Below are positions 21,112-27,248 of a stretch of 32,280 nucleotides of DNA, piece after piece; the stretch's first letter is position 1, and the number at the start of each line of letters is the position of its first letter. Below the pieces are notes generated by a model. It was not told where the DNA came from. It did not search any database and saw only the letters and a list, made by a program, of their open reading frames with translations. The translations under genes and the position numbers were made by a program. Origin of the DNA: CAYMAT01 sp964388495 (lineage in GTDB: Bacteria; Patescibacteriota; Gracilibacteria; Peribacterales; Peribacteraceae); contig CAYMAT010000011.1 in assembly GCA_964388495.1 (NCBI GenBank), forward strand, positions 1-32,280, written 5' to 3'.

Positions 21112-22695
21112 ATGACGTTCACGTCCCGCCGTATCCGCGAGGAAAAAGATTCGGCATGGAAGAAAAAGGCGCTGGAGCTTGCTCCGCTTGCACTGCGTCT
21201 GGGCGGCGTTGCCGCGGGGTTATACGCCAAATGGAAGGAGCGGCGGCAGGCGGCGGCCAGGGAAGCCAGGCTGCGCGGTGTACTGAAGAGAATCATGGTG
21301 ATTCTGCTGGCCGTGCTCATGGGCATAGCGCTGTTGGCGGGCACGGTTCAGGCTCTGGTGGGGCTGCGCGTGATCACTCTTTCCTCTTTTTTGTCCGTGA
21401 CGGGATCGGCACTTCCCACGGACGAACACGGATTCACCAATATTCTGCTGCTTGGCGCCGGCGACAGGGACCATGACGGTGTGGACCTGACGGATTCCAT
21501 TATGGTGGCCAGCCTGGATCCGGGGGAGACCAAGAGCACCGTCATGCTGTCCCTCCCGCGCGACCTCTACATCACGGATGCGGAGCACCTGCGTCCCGGC
21601 CGCATCAATGAGCTCTACCGGGACGAAAAATACCGCCAAATGCGCGAGAACAAGGGGATGACGGAGAGCATGGCATCGCAAATGGCCATGCGTGAAGTGG
21701 CCAACGAGCTGGGAAAGAAGCTGGGCCTGCAGATCCACCGCGTGGTGAAGGTGGACTTCACCGCTTTTGTGCAGGCCGTGGATGCTTTTGGGGGCGTGGA
21801 TATCGATGTTCCCTCGGACCTGGTAGACCCGGAGTACCCGGGACCCAATTACACGTATGAGACCTTCGCGGTGAGCGCGGGACTGCACCACATGGACGGG
21901 GAAATGGCGCTCAAGTACGCGCGCAGCCGCCACTCCACCAGCGATTTTGACCGTTCCGCCCGCCAGCAACAGCTTCTGCAGGCTTTGGCCGACAAAGCCC
22001 GGAGTTCCGGCTTTGCCACCAGCCCCGGCAAGATCACGGCTCTGCTGCGCATCCTCTCCGAGCACGTGGAAACCACCATGGATACCAGGGAGATTTTGGG
22101 GGGGGCAAAGATGGCCGAAGGATTGGATAAAAGCCGGATCATCAGCCGCAACCTCAACCTCTCATCGGAGGCACCGGGCGGCTTCCTCTATCCCCCGCCC
22201 CGTGACCAATTTGGTGGTGCATCGGTTCTTCTCCCTGTATCGATTCCCGATTATCCCGTGACATGGAAACAGATCACGTCGTTCTCACACGTGCTTTTCC
22301 AGAACCGCTCACTCTTCCTCAATGCCGTAAAAATCAACGTGCTCAATGCCAGCAAAAAATCCGGTCAGGCGCGCAAGCTGGGCCTGGAACTGATCCGCTA
22401 CGGTTTTGACGTTGAGGATATCGGCAATGCGTCGGATGACCGCAAAAACCCCCTGCTGCTCACCCAGAGCGTCATCACAGCCCAGTCACCGGGCGAGGAG
22501 GCCGTGGCGGGGTTCCTGTCCACGCTTTTGCACATAGAAGCAGGCGCCCTGCCTGCGGGGGTTCCTCCGGAAAAGCAGATGCCCATCACCATCGTTTTGG
22601 GCGACCAATACGATTACACGCCCATCCAGGATCTTCTGCCACAGGATAGCCAAAAACCTGCGATTGAAGACGTCGGCACAGGGGCCACTCTATAA
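21112..22695 (+). CDS. LytR-CpsA-Psr (LCP) family protein with LytR_C domain
   Basis: The product is 527 residues. LCP enzymes sit outside the membrane and attach glycopolymers to peptidoglycan from lipid-linked donors. A basic cytoplasmic N-terminus (~1-55) is followed by one membrane helix (IMVILLAVLMGIALLAGTVQ, ~62-81). The LCP domain (~105-330) has TNILLLGAGDRDHDGVDLTD, STVMLSLPRDLYI, GRINELYRD, VKVDFTAFVQAVDAFGGVDI and ALKYARSRHSTSDFDRSARQ, the last carrying the Arg/Asp residues that bind pyrophosphate. A C-terminal LytR_C-type domain (~405-500) begins VKINVLNASKKSGQARKLG. ATG 21112 is chosen because TATACT lies just upstream; an earlier in-frame start would overlap the preceding terminator. 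Confidence 0.93.
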   Translation: MTFTSRRIREEKDSAWKKKALELAPLALRLGGVAAGLYAKWKERRQAAAREARLRGVLKRIMVILLAVLMGIALLAGTVQALVGLRVITLSSFLSVTGSALPTDEHGFTNILLLGAGDRDHDGVDLTDSIMVASLDPGETKSTVMLSLPRDLYITDAEHLRPGRINELYRDEKYRQMRENKGMTESMASQMAMREVANELGKKLGLQIHRVVKVDFTAFVQAVDAFGGVDIDVPSDLVDPEYPGPNYTYETFAVSAGLHHMDGEMALKYARSRHSTSDFDRSARQQQLLQALADKARSSGFATSPGKITALLRILSEHVETTMDTREILGGAKMAEGLDKSRIISRNLNLSSEAPGGFLYPPPRDQFGGASVLLPVSIPDYPVTWKQITSFSHVLFQNRSLFLNAVKINVLNASKKSGQARKLGLELIRYGFDVEDIGNASDDRKNPLLLTQSVITAQSPGEEAVAGFLSTLLHIEAGALPAGVPPEKQMPITIVLGDQYDYTPIQDLLPQDSQKPAIEDVGTGATL

Positions 22696-22696
22696 T
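22691..22696 (+). promoter_or_regulatory. Consensus -10 overlapping the LCP stop codon
   Basis: A perfect TATAAT (22691-22696) includes the LCP stop codon and lies 36 bases before the ATG at 22733. There is no clear -35 at 16-18 bases. Confidence 0.4.
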
Positions 22697-22732
22697 ACTG
22701 ATAGCTACTTGCTCATCGCTGACCGCTATTCC

Positions 22733-23638
22733 ATGACCCCACGCGAGATCATCGCCGAAGCCTGGGCGCTCACACGTCGTGAGCCGGCCCTGCGGCGCTG
22801 GGCATGCACCGCAGCATTCTTTGAAATCCTGCTCAGCATCAAGCTCCTTGGGTATCAGGTCTATTTCTTCTATGAAATGATGTATGGAAACGGGGAAACA
22901 GGATTTTTTGATGTCGAAATAAAAATTTATAAGGAGCTGCCTCACTGGTTTTTCTGGACGTTTGTCATCAGTCTCACGGTGCTGTTCATCGTGGAGCTCT
23001 TCTTCTCGCACTTGGCGCAGGGGGCCATCATTGGCCTTGCCGCAAAATCCCACCGCGGTGAAGAGGTAAAGGGCGGACGGGTATTGGCGCTCTATAACTT
23101 CTTCCCCATTTTCGCCATTCACGAAATTTTCGTCCTGGGCAGTCTCAATACCACCATCACCATTTCTTCCGTTGCACTGCGCTACGTGGAAGGATCGGCC
23201 AAAACCCCCATCCTCATCATCATCTGGCTCACATGGCTCTTCAGCAACATGCTCGCATTCTTCTTCCACTTTGCCGAAGAAATCGTCGTGATTGAAAAAA
23301 TCGGCGTATTTGAGGCTCTCGGTCGCAGTTTCAAGCTCATCATCAGCTACTTGGGGCGCATCATGTTCCTGCTCCTGCTGCTCTTTGTCATTTCCCTGCG
23401 CATTCTGCTCAATACCGCAATTGTTCTGCTTATTCCCGGCATCATCATTGGACTGGGCATGCTCCTCAGTACATTTTTGGCGCCGCTCATTACATGGACC
23501 ATCGTCTCCATCGTGGGCTTTGTCGTCATCATCATCGCCAGTTACTTCTTCGGCTATCTCCACGCATTCAAGCAGGCAGTCTGGACCATTCTGTATCTGG
23601 AATTACGGAACAAGAAGGATTTGGATGTCATCGGATAA
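22733..23638 (+). CDS. Six-helix membrane protein of unknown function
   Basis: From ATG 22733 the product is 301 residues. It starts with an amphipathic helix (TPREIIAEAWALTRREPALR). About six membrane helices follow: LRRWACTAAFFEILLSI, FFWTFVISLTVLFIVELFF, LYNFFPIFAIHEIFVLGSL, ILIIIWLTWLFSNMLAFFF, IMFLLLLLFVISLRILLNTA with the adjoining LIPGIIIGLGMLLSTFL, and WTIVSIVGFVVIIIASYFFG. The short cytoplasmic loop HFAEEIVVIEKIGVFEALGRSFKLI resembles DUF975-type and glycerophosphodiester-phosphodiesterase membrane domains, but no catalytic domain is attached. Placed between LCP and MFS genes, it may be an envelope protein; this is inference. Confidence 0.82.
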   Translation: MTPREIIAEAWALTRREPALRRWACTAAFFEILLSIKLLGYQVYFFYEMMYGNGETGFFDVEIKIYKELPHWFFWTFVISLTVLFIVELFFSHLAQGAIIGLAAKSHRGEEVKGGRVLALYNFFPIFAIHEIFVLGSLNTTITISSVALRYVEGSAKTPILIIIWLTWLFSNMLAFFFHFAEEIVVIEKIGVFEALGRSFKLIISYLGRIMFLLLLLFVISLRILLNTAIVLLIPGIIIGLGMLLSTFLAPLITWTIVSIVGFVVIIIASYFFGYLHAFKQAVWTILYLELRNKKDLDVIG

Positions 23639-23648
23639 AACAGATTTC

Positions 23649-23698
23649 CTTATTCCTTCTCCCACCGGGAGAAGGTGGCGCGGAGCGTCGGATGAGGG
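23649..23698. repeat. Dispersed repeat of the CTTCTCC..GGAGAAG..GATGAGGG class
   Basis: CCTTCTCC and GGAGAAGG form an inverted repeat around a CACCG-type loop. They are followed by GGCGCGGAGCGTCGGATGAG. I recall this kind of element as dispersed in many bacterial genomes. It fills the gap before the MFS gene and overlaps a possible upstream ATG at 23692. Confidence 0.7.
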
Positions 23699-23712
23699 CA
23701 TATTCCTTCGGC

Positions 23713-24897
23713 ATGGATCGCGATGAACCCCTGACGCGCAATCTTCGTATCCTCCCGCTCGTGTACGCGTTCACGGGGTCCGCGTTTGTGATCCCGGTCA
23801 TCGTTCCGTACCTGCAGGGAAACGGACTCACGCTGCGCGAGGTCTTTCTCTTACAGACGGTCTACGCGGGGACGCTGCTCACCATGGAAATTCCCACGGG
23901 CTACCTCTCCGACCGCTGGGGACGCGTGAATACCGCCATTTTGGGCTCCCTCCTGCGGCTTGTGGGGGCATTGGGATATTTCATCGGGCATGGATTCTGG
24001 GGCTTTGTGATCGCAGAATTCCTCTGGTCCTGCGGCAGCAGCTGTCATTCCGGCACGCTGGATGCCCTCACGTACGACACGCTCTCCGGGATGGGCAAGA
24101 CCGGCGAATACCGCCGGATCATCGGCCATCAGCGGTCACTCTTTTTTGGCGGCGAGGCACTGACCTCCGCAGTGGCGGGACTGTTTGCCGTCATCAACTT
24201 GCGGTTCACGGTGGCGCTCACGGTGCTCACGTTTTCCTGCGGACTCATCGCAACGGTTCTTTTAGCCGAACCCCAACGTCACACCATGGCGCAGGAACGG
24301 CACTGGGATAGCATCAAGCGCATCGCAGTCACAACGGCCCGCAGCCGCATCCTGCGCGGGGTCATCGCCCTGTATAGCATCGTGGCCACGCTGGGACTGA
24401 GTCTTTTCTGGTTCACACAGCCGTATCAGATGCAGGCGGGGTTGCCCCTGGTGCTCTTTGGAGTAGCGCATGCGGCCGTGGTGGGCGGGGGGGCGCTAGC
24501 AGCCCGTTTTGCGCATCTCCTGGAACGGTTCTTCAGCGACCGCATCACTCTGCTTCTCATCGTCACGGTGACTGCGGTGGGATATCTGGCACTGGGGAGC
24601 GGTGTGTCGCTCGGCCTCCTCCCCTTCTTTATTCTGGTCCGCATGGCCTGGGCCATGATCTCCCCCATCACCATGAGCATCGGCAACGCGTATATCGATG
24701 AGCGCGACCGCGCGACGGTCCTCTCCATCAAGGCATTCGGCCACCGGCTCCTGTTCACGCTCACCGTGCCGGTCCTGGGATATATGACCGATGTGATGGA
24801 ACTGCATACAGCGATTCTCATCACGGGAATGATTGGAGCTTTTTTGGGAGCACTGGTTCTGCTGCGCACCTGGTCGGTGTGGGAATGCAAACGATGA
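23713..24897 (+). CDS. MFS transporter
   Basis: From ATG 23713 the product is 394 residues with about 12 hydrophobic helices in two halves. The loop between helices 2 and 3 reads GYLSDRWGRVNTAILGSLLR (~56-75), the Major Facilitator signature (G-x-x-x-D-R-x-G-R). A cytoplasmic stretch with EPQRHTMAQERHWDSIKR (~185-202) separates the halves. The substrate cannot be predicted; efflux-type members share this layout. The frame extends to ATG 23692, which lies in a repeat; TATTCC (23701-23706) sits 6 bases before 23713, so the shorter start is preferred. Confidence 0.9.
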   Translation: MDRDEPLTRNLRILPLVYAFTGSAFVIPVIVPYLQGNGLTLREVFLLQTVYAGTLLTMEIPTGYLSDRWGRVNTAILGSLLRLVGALGYFIGHGFWGFVIAEFLWSCGSSCHSGTLDALTYDTLSGMGKTGEYRRIIGHQRSLFFGGEALTSAVAGLFAVINLRFTVALTVLTFSCGLIATVLLAEPQRHTMAQERHWDSIKRIAVTTARSRILRGVIALYSIVATLGLSLFWFTQPYQMQAGLPLVLFGVAHAAVVGGGALAARFAHLLERFFSDRITLLLIVTVTAVGYLALGSGVSLGLLPFFILVRMAWAMISPITMSIGNAYIDERDRATVLSIKAFGHRLLFTLTVPVLGYMTDVMELHTAILITGMIGAFLGALVLLRTWSVWECKR

Positions 24898-25051
24898 TCG
24901 CGTGATAATCGGAGAGACTCCGCAATAAACGACATTAGAGCAAACTGAAGCGGCAAGATCTTTGTGTGCGAGTTTCTTGCGCGCGGATCATTGGCAAAAG
25001 GGATCCGTACGAGGATAGTCTTCTCAATTTACCTCCTCTCCCCCATTTTTT
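24898..25051. other. Gap with nothing recognised
   Basis: These ~150 bases between the MFS stop and the small ORF hold no clear promoter, hairpin or frame. A pyrimidine-rich stretch (25030-25050) precedes the ATG at 25052, and CGGAGAGACTCCG near 24909 is a weak inverted repeat. Confidence 0.4.
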
Positions 25052-25228
25052 ATGGTTCACATGGCAGCCGATGTATGGAGTGATTTTCCCAAGACACAGA
25101 TGCCGGTGGAAGTCCCGCATGCGGATCTGCGAGGGAAAGAGGGAAAGGAATTTGATTTCACGCTGCAAATTTTGATGGAGGAACGACGGGAATTCTGGAA
25201 AAAGAAGAATCCGGAGTTGATGTCTTGA
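25052..25228 (+). CDS. Small uncharacterised protein (58 residues) upstream of lexA
   Basis: The product begins MVHMAADVWSDFPKTQMPVE and continues VPHADLRGKEGKEFDFTLQI, then LMEERREFWKKKNPELMS. Codon use and amphipathic helical composition look coding, and the frame is clean to TGA 25226-25228. An internal ATG at 25061 is an alternative start. Its stop codon lies inside the TTGACA -35 of the lexA promoter, so the two genes abut without spare DNA. It has no known motif. Placed before lexA and the Y-family polymerase, it may belong to an SOS-type cluster, but LexA control of this ORF is not shown, because the operator is downstream of it. Confidence 0.6.
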   Translation: MVHMAADVWSDFPKTQMPVEVPHADLRGKEGKEFDFTLQILMEERREFWKKKNPELMS

Positions 25229-25254
25229 CACGTGTACGACTGTACACCTATAGT
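25225..25254 (+). promoter_or_regulatory. lexA promoter with embedded LexA operator
   Basis: TTGACA (25225-25230) and TATAGT (25249-25254) are 18 bases apart. The spacer holds a perfect palindrome, GTGTAC-GACT-GTACAC (25232-25247). A repressor there would cover both promoter elements, the classic layout for LexA autoregulation. The 16-base sequence is the probable SOS box of this organism. Confidence 0.85.
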
Positions 25255-25279
25255 GGGAACCGCACTTCCGCACCCGCCT

Positions 25280-25897
25280 ATGCCCACTGTCGTCACCCCT
25301 CTCACGGAGCACCAGCAAACGGTGCTGCAGTACATCAAGGAGTTCCAGCAGAAGCACGGATACTCGCCGTCGCTCTCGGATCTGGCCTCCGCCTTTGGCG
25401 TGAAGAGTAAAAACGCCGTGGCCAAGGTGGTAAACGCACTCTTCAAGACCGGTCATGTACAGAAAGATCCCAAGGGCCGCCTGAAGATCCTGGATCATAT
25501 TGGAGAAGTCCTGACGCAGTCGCTGAGCCTTCCGCTCTTTGGCCCCATCGCCGCGGGCTTTGCCGCCCCGGTGGAGGAGCAAGCCGAGGAAACCGTCACA
25601 TTGGATGAATATCTGGTCCGCGACCGCAGCAATACCTTCCTCCTCCGCGTCAAAGGCGAGAGCATGATCGATGCCGGCATCCAGGAGGGTGATTTGGTGA
25701 TCGTGGAGCGTGGCAAGGAGCCGCGCGTGGGAGATATTGTGGTGGGTGTGTTGGACGGCGAGTACACGCTCAAGCGATTGATCAAAGAGAACGGCAAGTA
25801 CTGCCTCAAGGCGGAGAACTCCCGCTACCCCAAGCTCTACGCCATGAACGAACTGAGCGTGGCCGGAGTTGTAAGAGGGGTAATGAGAAAATATTGA
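25280..25897 (+). CDS. lexA: LexA repressor
   Basis: The product is 205 residues. LexA represses SOS genes until RecA filaments trigger its self-cleavage. The winged-helix N-terminus (~7-70) includes LTEHQQTVLQYIKEFQQKHG, YSPSLSDLASAFGVKS and AVAKVVNALFKTGHVQ. The cleavage site is Ala92-Gly93 (GPIAAGFAAP). The peptidase dyad is Ser128 (VKGESMIDAGI) and Lys165 (YTLKRL), in the usual S24 context GDLVIVERG..PRVGDIVV. ATG 25280 is chosen because the earlier in-frame GTG (25232) lies inside the operator. It is probably autoregulated through 25232-25247, and the Y-family polymerase gene follows 79 bases later. Confidence 0.96.
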   Translation: MPTVVTPLTEHQQTVLQYIKEFQQKHGYSPSLSDLASAFGVKSKNAVAKVVNALFKTGHVQKDPKGRLKILDHIGEVLTQSLSLPLFGPIAAGFAAPVEEQAEETVTLDEYLVRDRSNTFLLRVKGESMIDAGIQEGDLVIVERGKEPRVGDIVVGVLDGEYTLKRLIKENGKYCLKAENSRYPKLYAMNELSVAGVVRGVMRKY

Positions 25898-25908
25898 TAG
25901 ATGTTATC

Positions 25909-25963
25909 CGTTCTTCGTTACTCGTTATTCGTAACGAATTACGAATTACCAGTAACGATTCCT
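25909..25963. repeat. AT-rich palindromic intergenic repeat, copy 2
   Basis: Words ATTCG, CGTTA, TAACG and CGAAT recur in both orientations. ATTCGTAACGAAT is a short hairpin, flanked by CGTTACT and AGTAACG. This is the same word family as 2076-2136. It separates lexA from the polymerase gene. Confidence 0.7.
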
Positions 25964-25976
25964 TCGTTTTTTTCCC

Positions 25977-27248
25977 ATGTTCGCTCATATCGACGCTGAT
26001 TCTTTCTTTGCGTCCGTTTTGGTCCGGAAAAACCCCAAGCTCCGCGGCAAGCCTCTGCTGGCGCTGGGCATGGGCGGCGGCTGCGTGATTGCGGCAAGTT
26101 ATGAAGCGAAAGCTTTTGGGGTGAAAACCGGAATGCCGCTCAAGGAAGCGAAGCGACTCTGCCCCAACGCTCTCCACGTGAACTCTGACTTCCATGAGGC
26201 AGCGCGCGCATCGCAGGAAATTGAATCGATTTTGGAAGACGTCTGCCCGCTCATGGAGCAGATGTCCATCGATGAATGGTATCTGGATCTGCAGTCCGTG
26301 GTGGGCGGGTTGCCCAAGAATGTTGGGGCGTGGGGGCTGGAAATCCAGCAAACGGTATTACGGAAGACCGGCCTCTCCGTTTCTGTAGGTATTGCGCCAA
26401 CCAAACTCCTTGCAAAAATGGCCGGAGAGTACCGCAAGCCCTCTGGCATGACTGTTATTAGCAAGTTCCCCCTTCCCCCTGGGGTAGAAGGGGGAAAGGG
26501 GGATGAGGGCACAAGGAAATGGCTAGAAATAGGCATTAGGGCATTTTTGGCCGATCGGCCGGCCGCTGCCATCCCCGGAATCGGCAGAAAGCGCGTACGG
26601 CACACGGATGCCCACGGCTGGACCACGGCTTTGCATATCGCAGAGGCGCCCACGGAGGAATTGCGGGCGCTCTTTGGCAAAGGCGGGCCGGAGCTCAAGG
26701 AGGAGCTCAGCGGTCACCCTCTCTTTGATATTTCCATGGAAGAAGAACCACCTAAGTCTGTCTCCCGTTGCCGGAGCTTCAGAGGAACGACCGACAAGGG
26801 CGAGGTGTGGGCGCATCTCCTCAAACACGCGGAGTACGTCACCATGAAAATGCGGCGCGATACATTGGCCTGTTATGGATGCTCCGTGTGGCTCAGGAAC
26901 GGTGCGTATGAGCACGGGGGCAGGAATATCTCTTTCCCCCAGGCAATGGATACCGTGGAAGCGATGACTCCCTATCTGCGGATGGCATTCGCCTCCGCAT
27001 GGCGCGAGCGGGAGCGCTACACCCAGGTGGGTCTGGCACTCTGGCGTTTAATCCCCCGCTTCACCGAACAGTATTCCCTCTTCCGCGATGCTGCGGATCA
27101 GGACAAATCCGGCTCACTGCAGGAAACGATGGATATCCTCCACAAAAAGTTTGGGCGGAACTCCGTCACGCGCGCCGCGGCATTGCGGGTGAAGAGTGGG
27201 ACAAAGGTGACACTGCAGTCCCCCGTCTACGAGAGCTCAGACCATTGA
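25977..27248 (+). CDS. dinB: Y-family DNA polymerase (DinB/Pol IV-like) with a repeat-derived insert
   Basis: The product is 423 residues. Y-family polymerases copy past damaged bases. Catalytic residues are visible: Asp6 in HIDADSFFASV and Asp99-Glu100 in SIDEWYLDL. Family blocks include CVIAASYEAKAFGVKTGMPL (~36-55), SVGIAPTKLLAKMAGEYRKP (~136-155) and the helix-hairpin-helix AIPGIGRKRVR (~198-208), followed by thumb and little-finger regions. Residues ~162-186, between MTVI and IRAFLAD, are a foreign, Gly/Pro/Lys-rich segment encoded by a repeat (26460-26516). Related proteins usually have a short turn here. The frame stays open. Lying next to lexA, it is a plausible SOS gene, but no second operator is visible. 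Its 3' end overlaps valS by 12 bases, convergently. Confidence 0.92.
   Translation: MFAHIDADSFFASVLVRKNPKLRGKPLLALGMGGGCVIAASYEAKAFGVKTGMPLKEAKRLCPNALHVNSDFHEAARASQEIESILEDVCPLMEQMSIDEWYLDLQSVVGGLPKNVGAWGLEIQQTVLRKTGLSVSVGIAPTKLLAKMAGEYRKPSGMTVISKFPLPPGVEGGKGDEGTRKWLEIGIRAFLADRPAAAIPGIGRKRVRHTDAHGWTTALHIAEAPTEELRALFGKGGPELKEELSGHPLFDISMEEEPPKSVSRCRSFRGTTDKGEVWAHLLKHAEYVTMKMRRDTLACYGCSVWLRNGAYEHGGRNISFPQAMDTVEAMTPYLRMAFASAWRERERYTQVGLALWRLIPRFTEQYSLFRDAADQDKSGSLQETMDILHKKFGRNSVTRAAALRVKSGTKVTLQSPVYESSDH
26460..26516. repeat. Palindromic repeat inserted in frame within dinB
   Basis: TTCCCCCTT (26466-26474) and AAGGGGGAA (26488-26496) form a perfect 9-bp inverted repeat. AGGGGGATGAGGG follows, an ending shared with the 23649-23698 element (GATGAGGG). 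It adds about 19-25 residues to the polymerase. Confidence 0.8.

Noticed and set aside
24966..25175. 69-codon frame before lexA
   Set aside because: It overlaps in another frame the better 58-residue ORF (25052-25228) and has no plausible start context.
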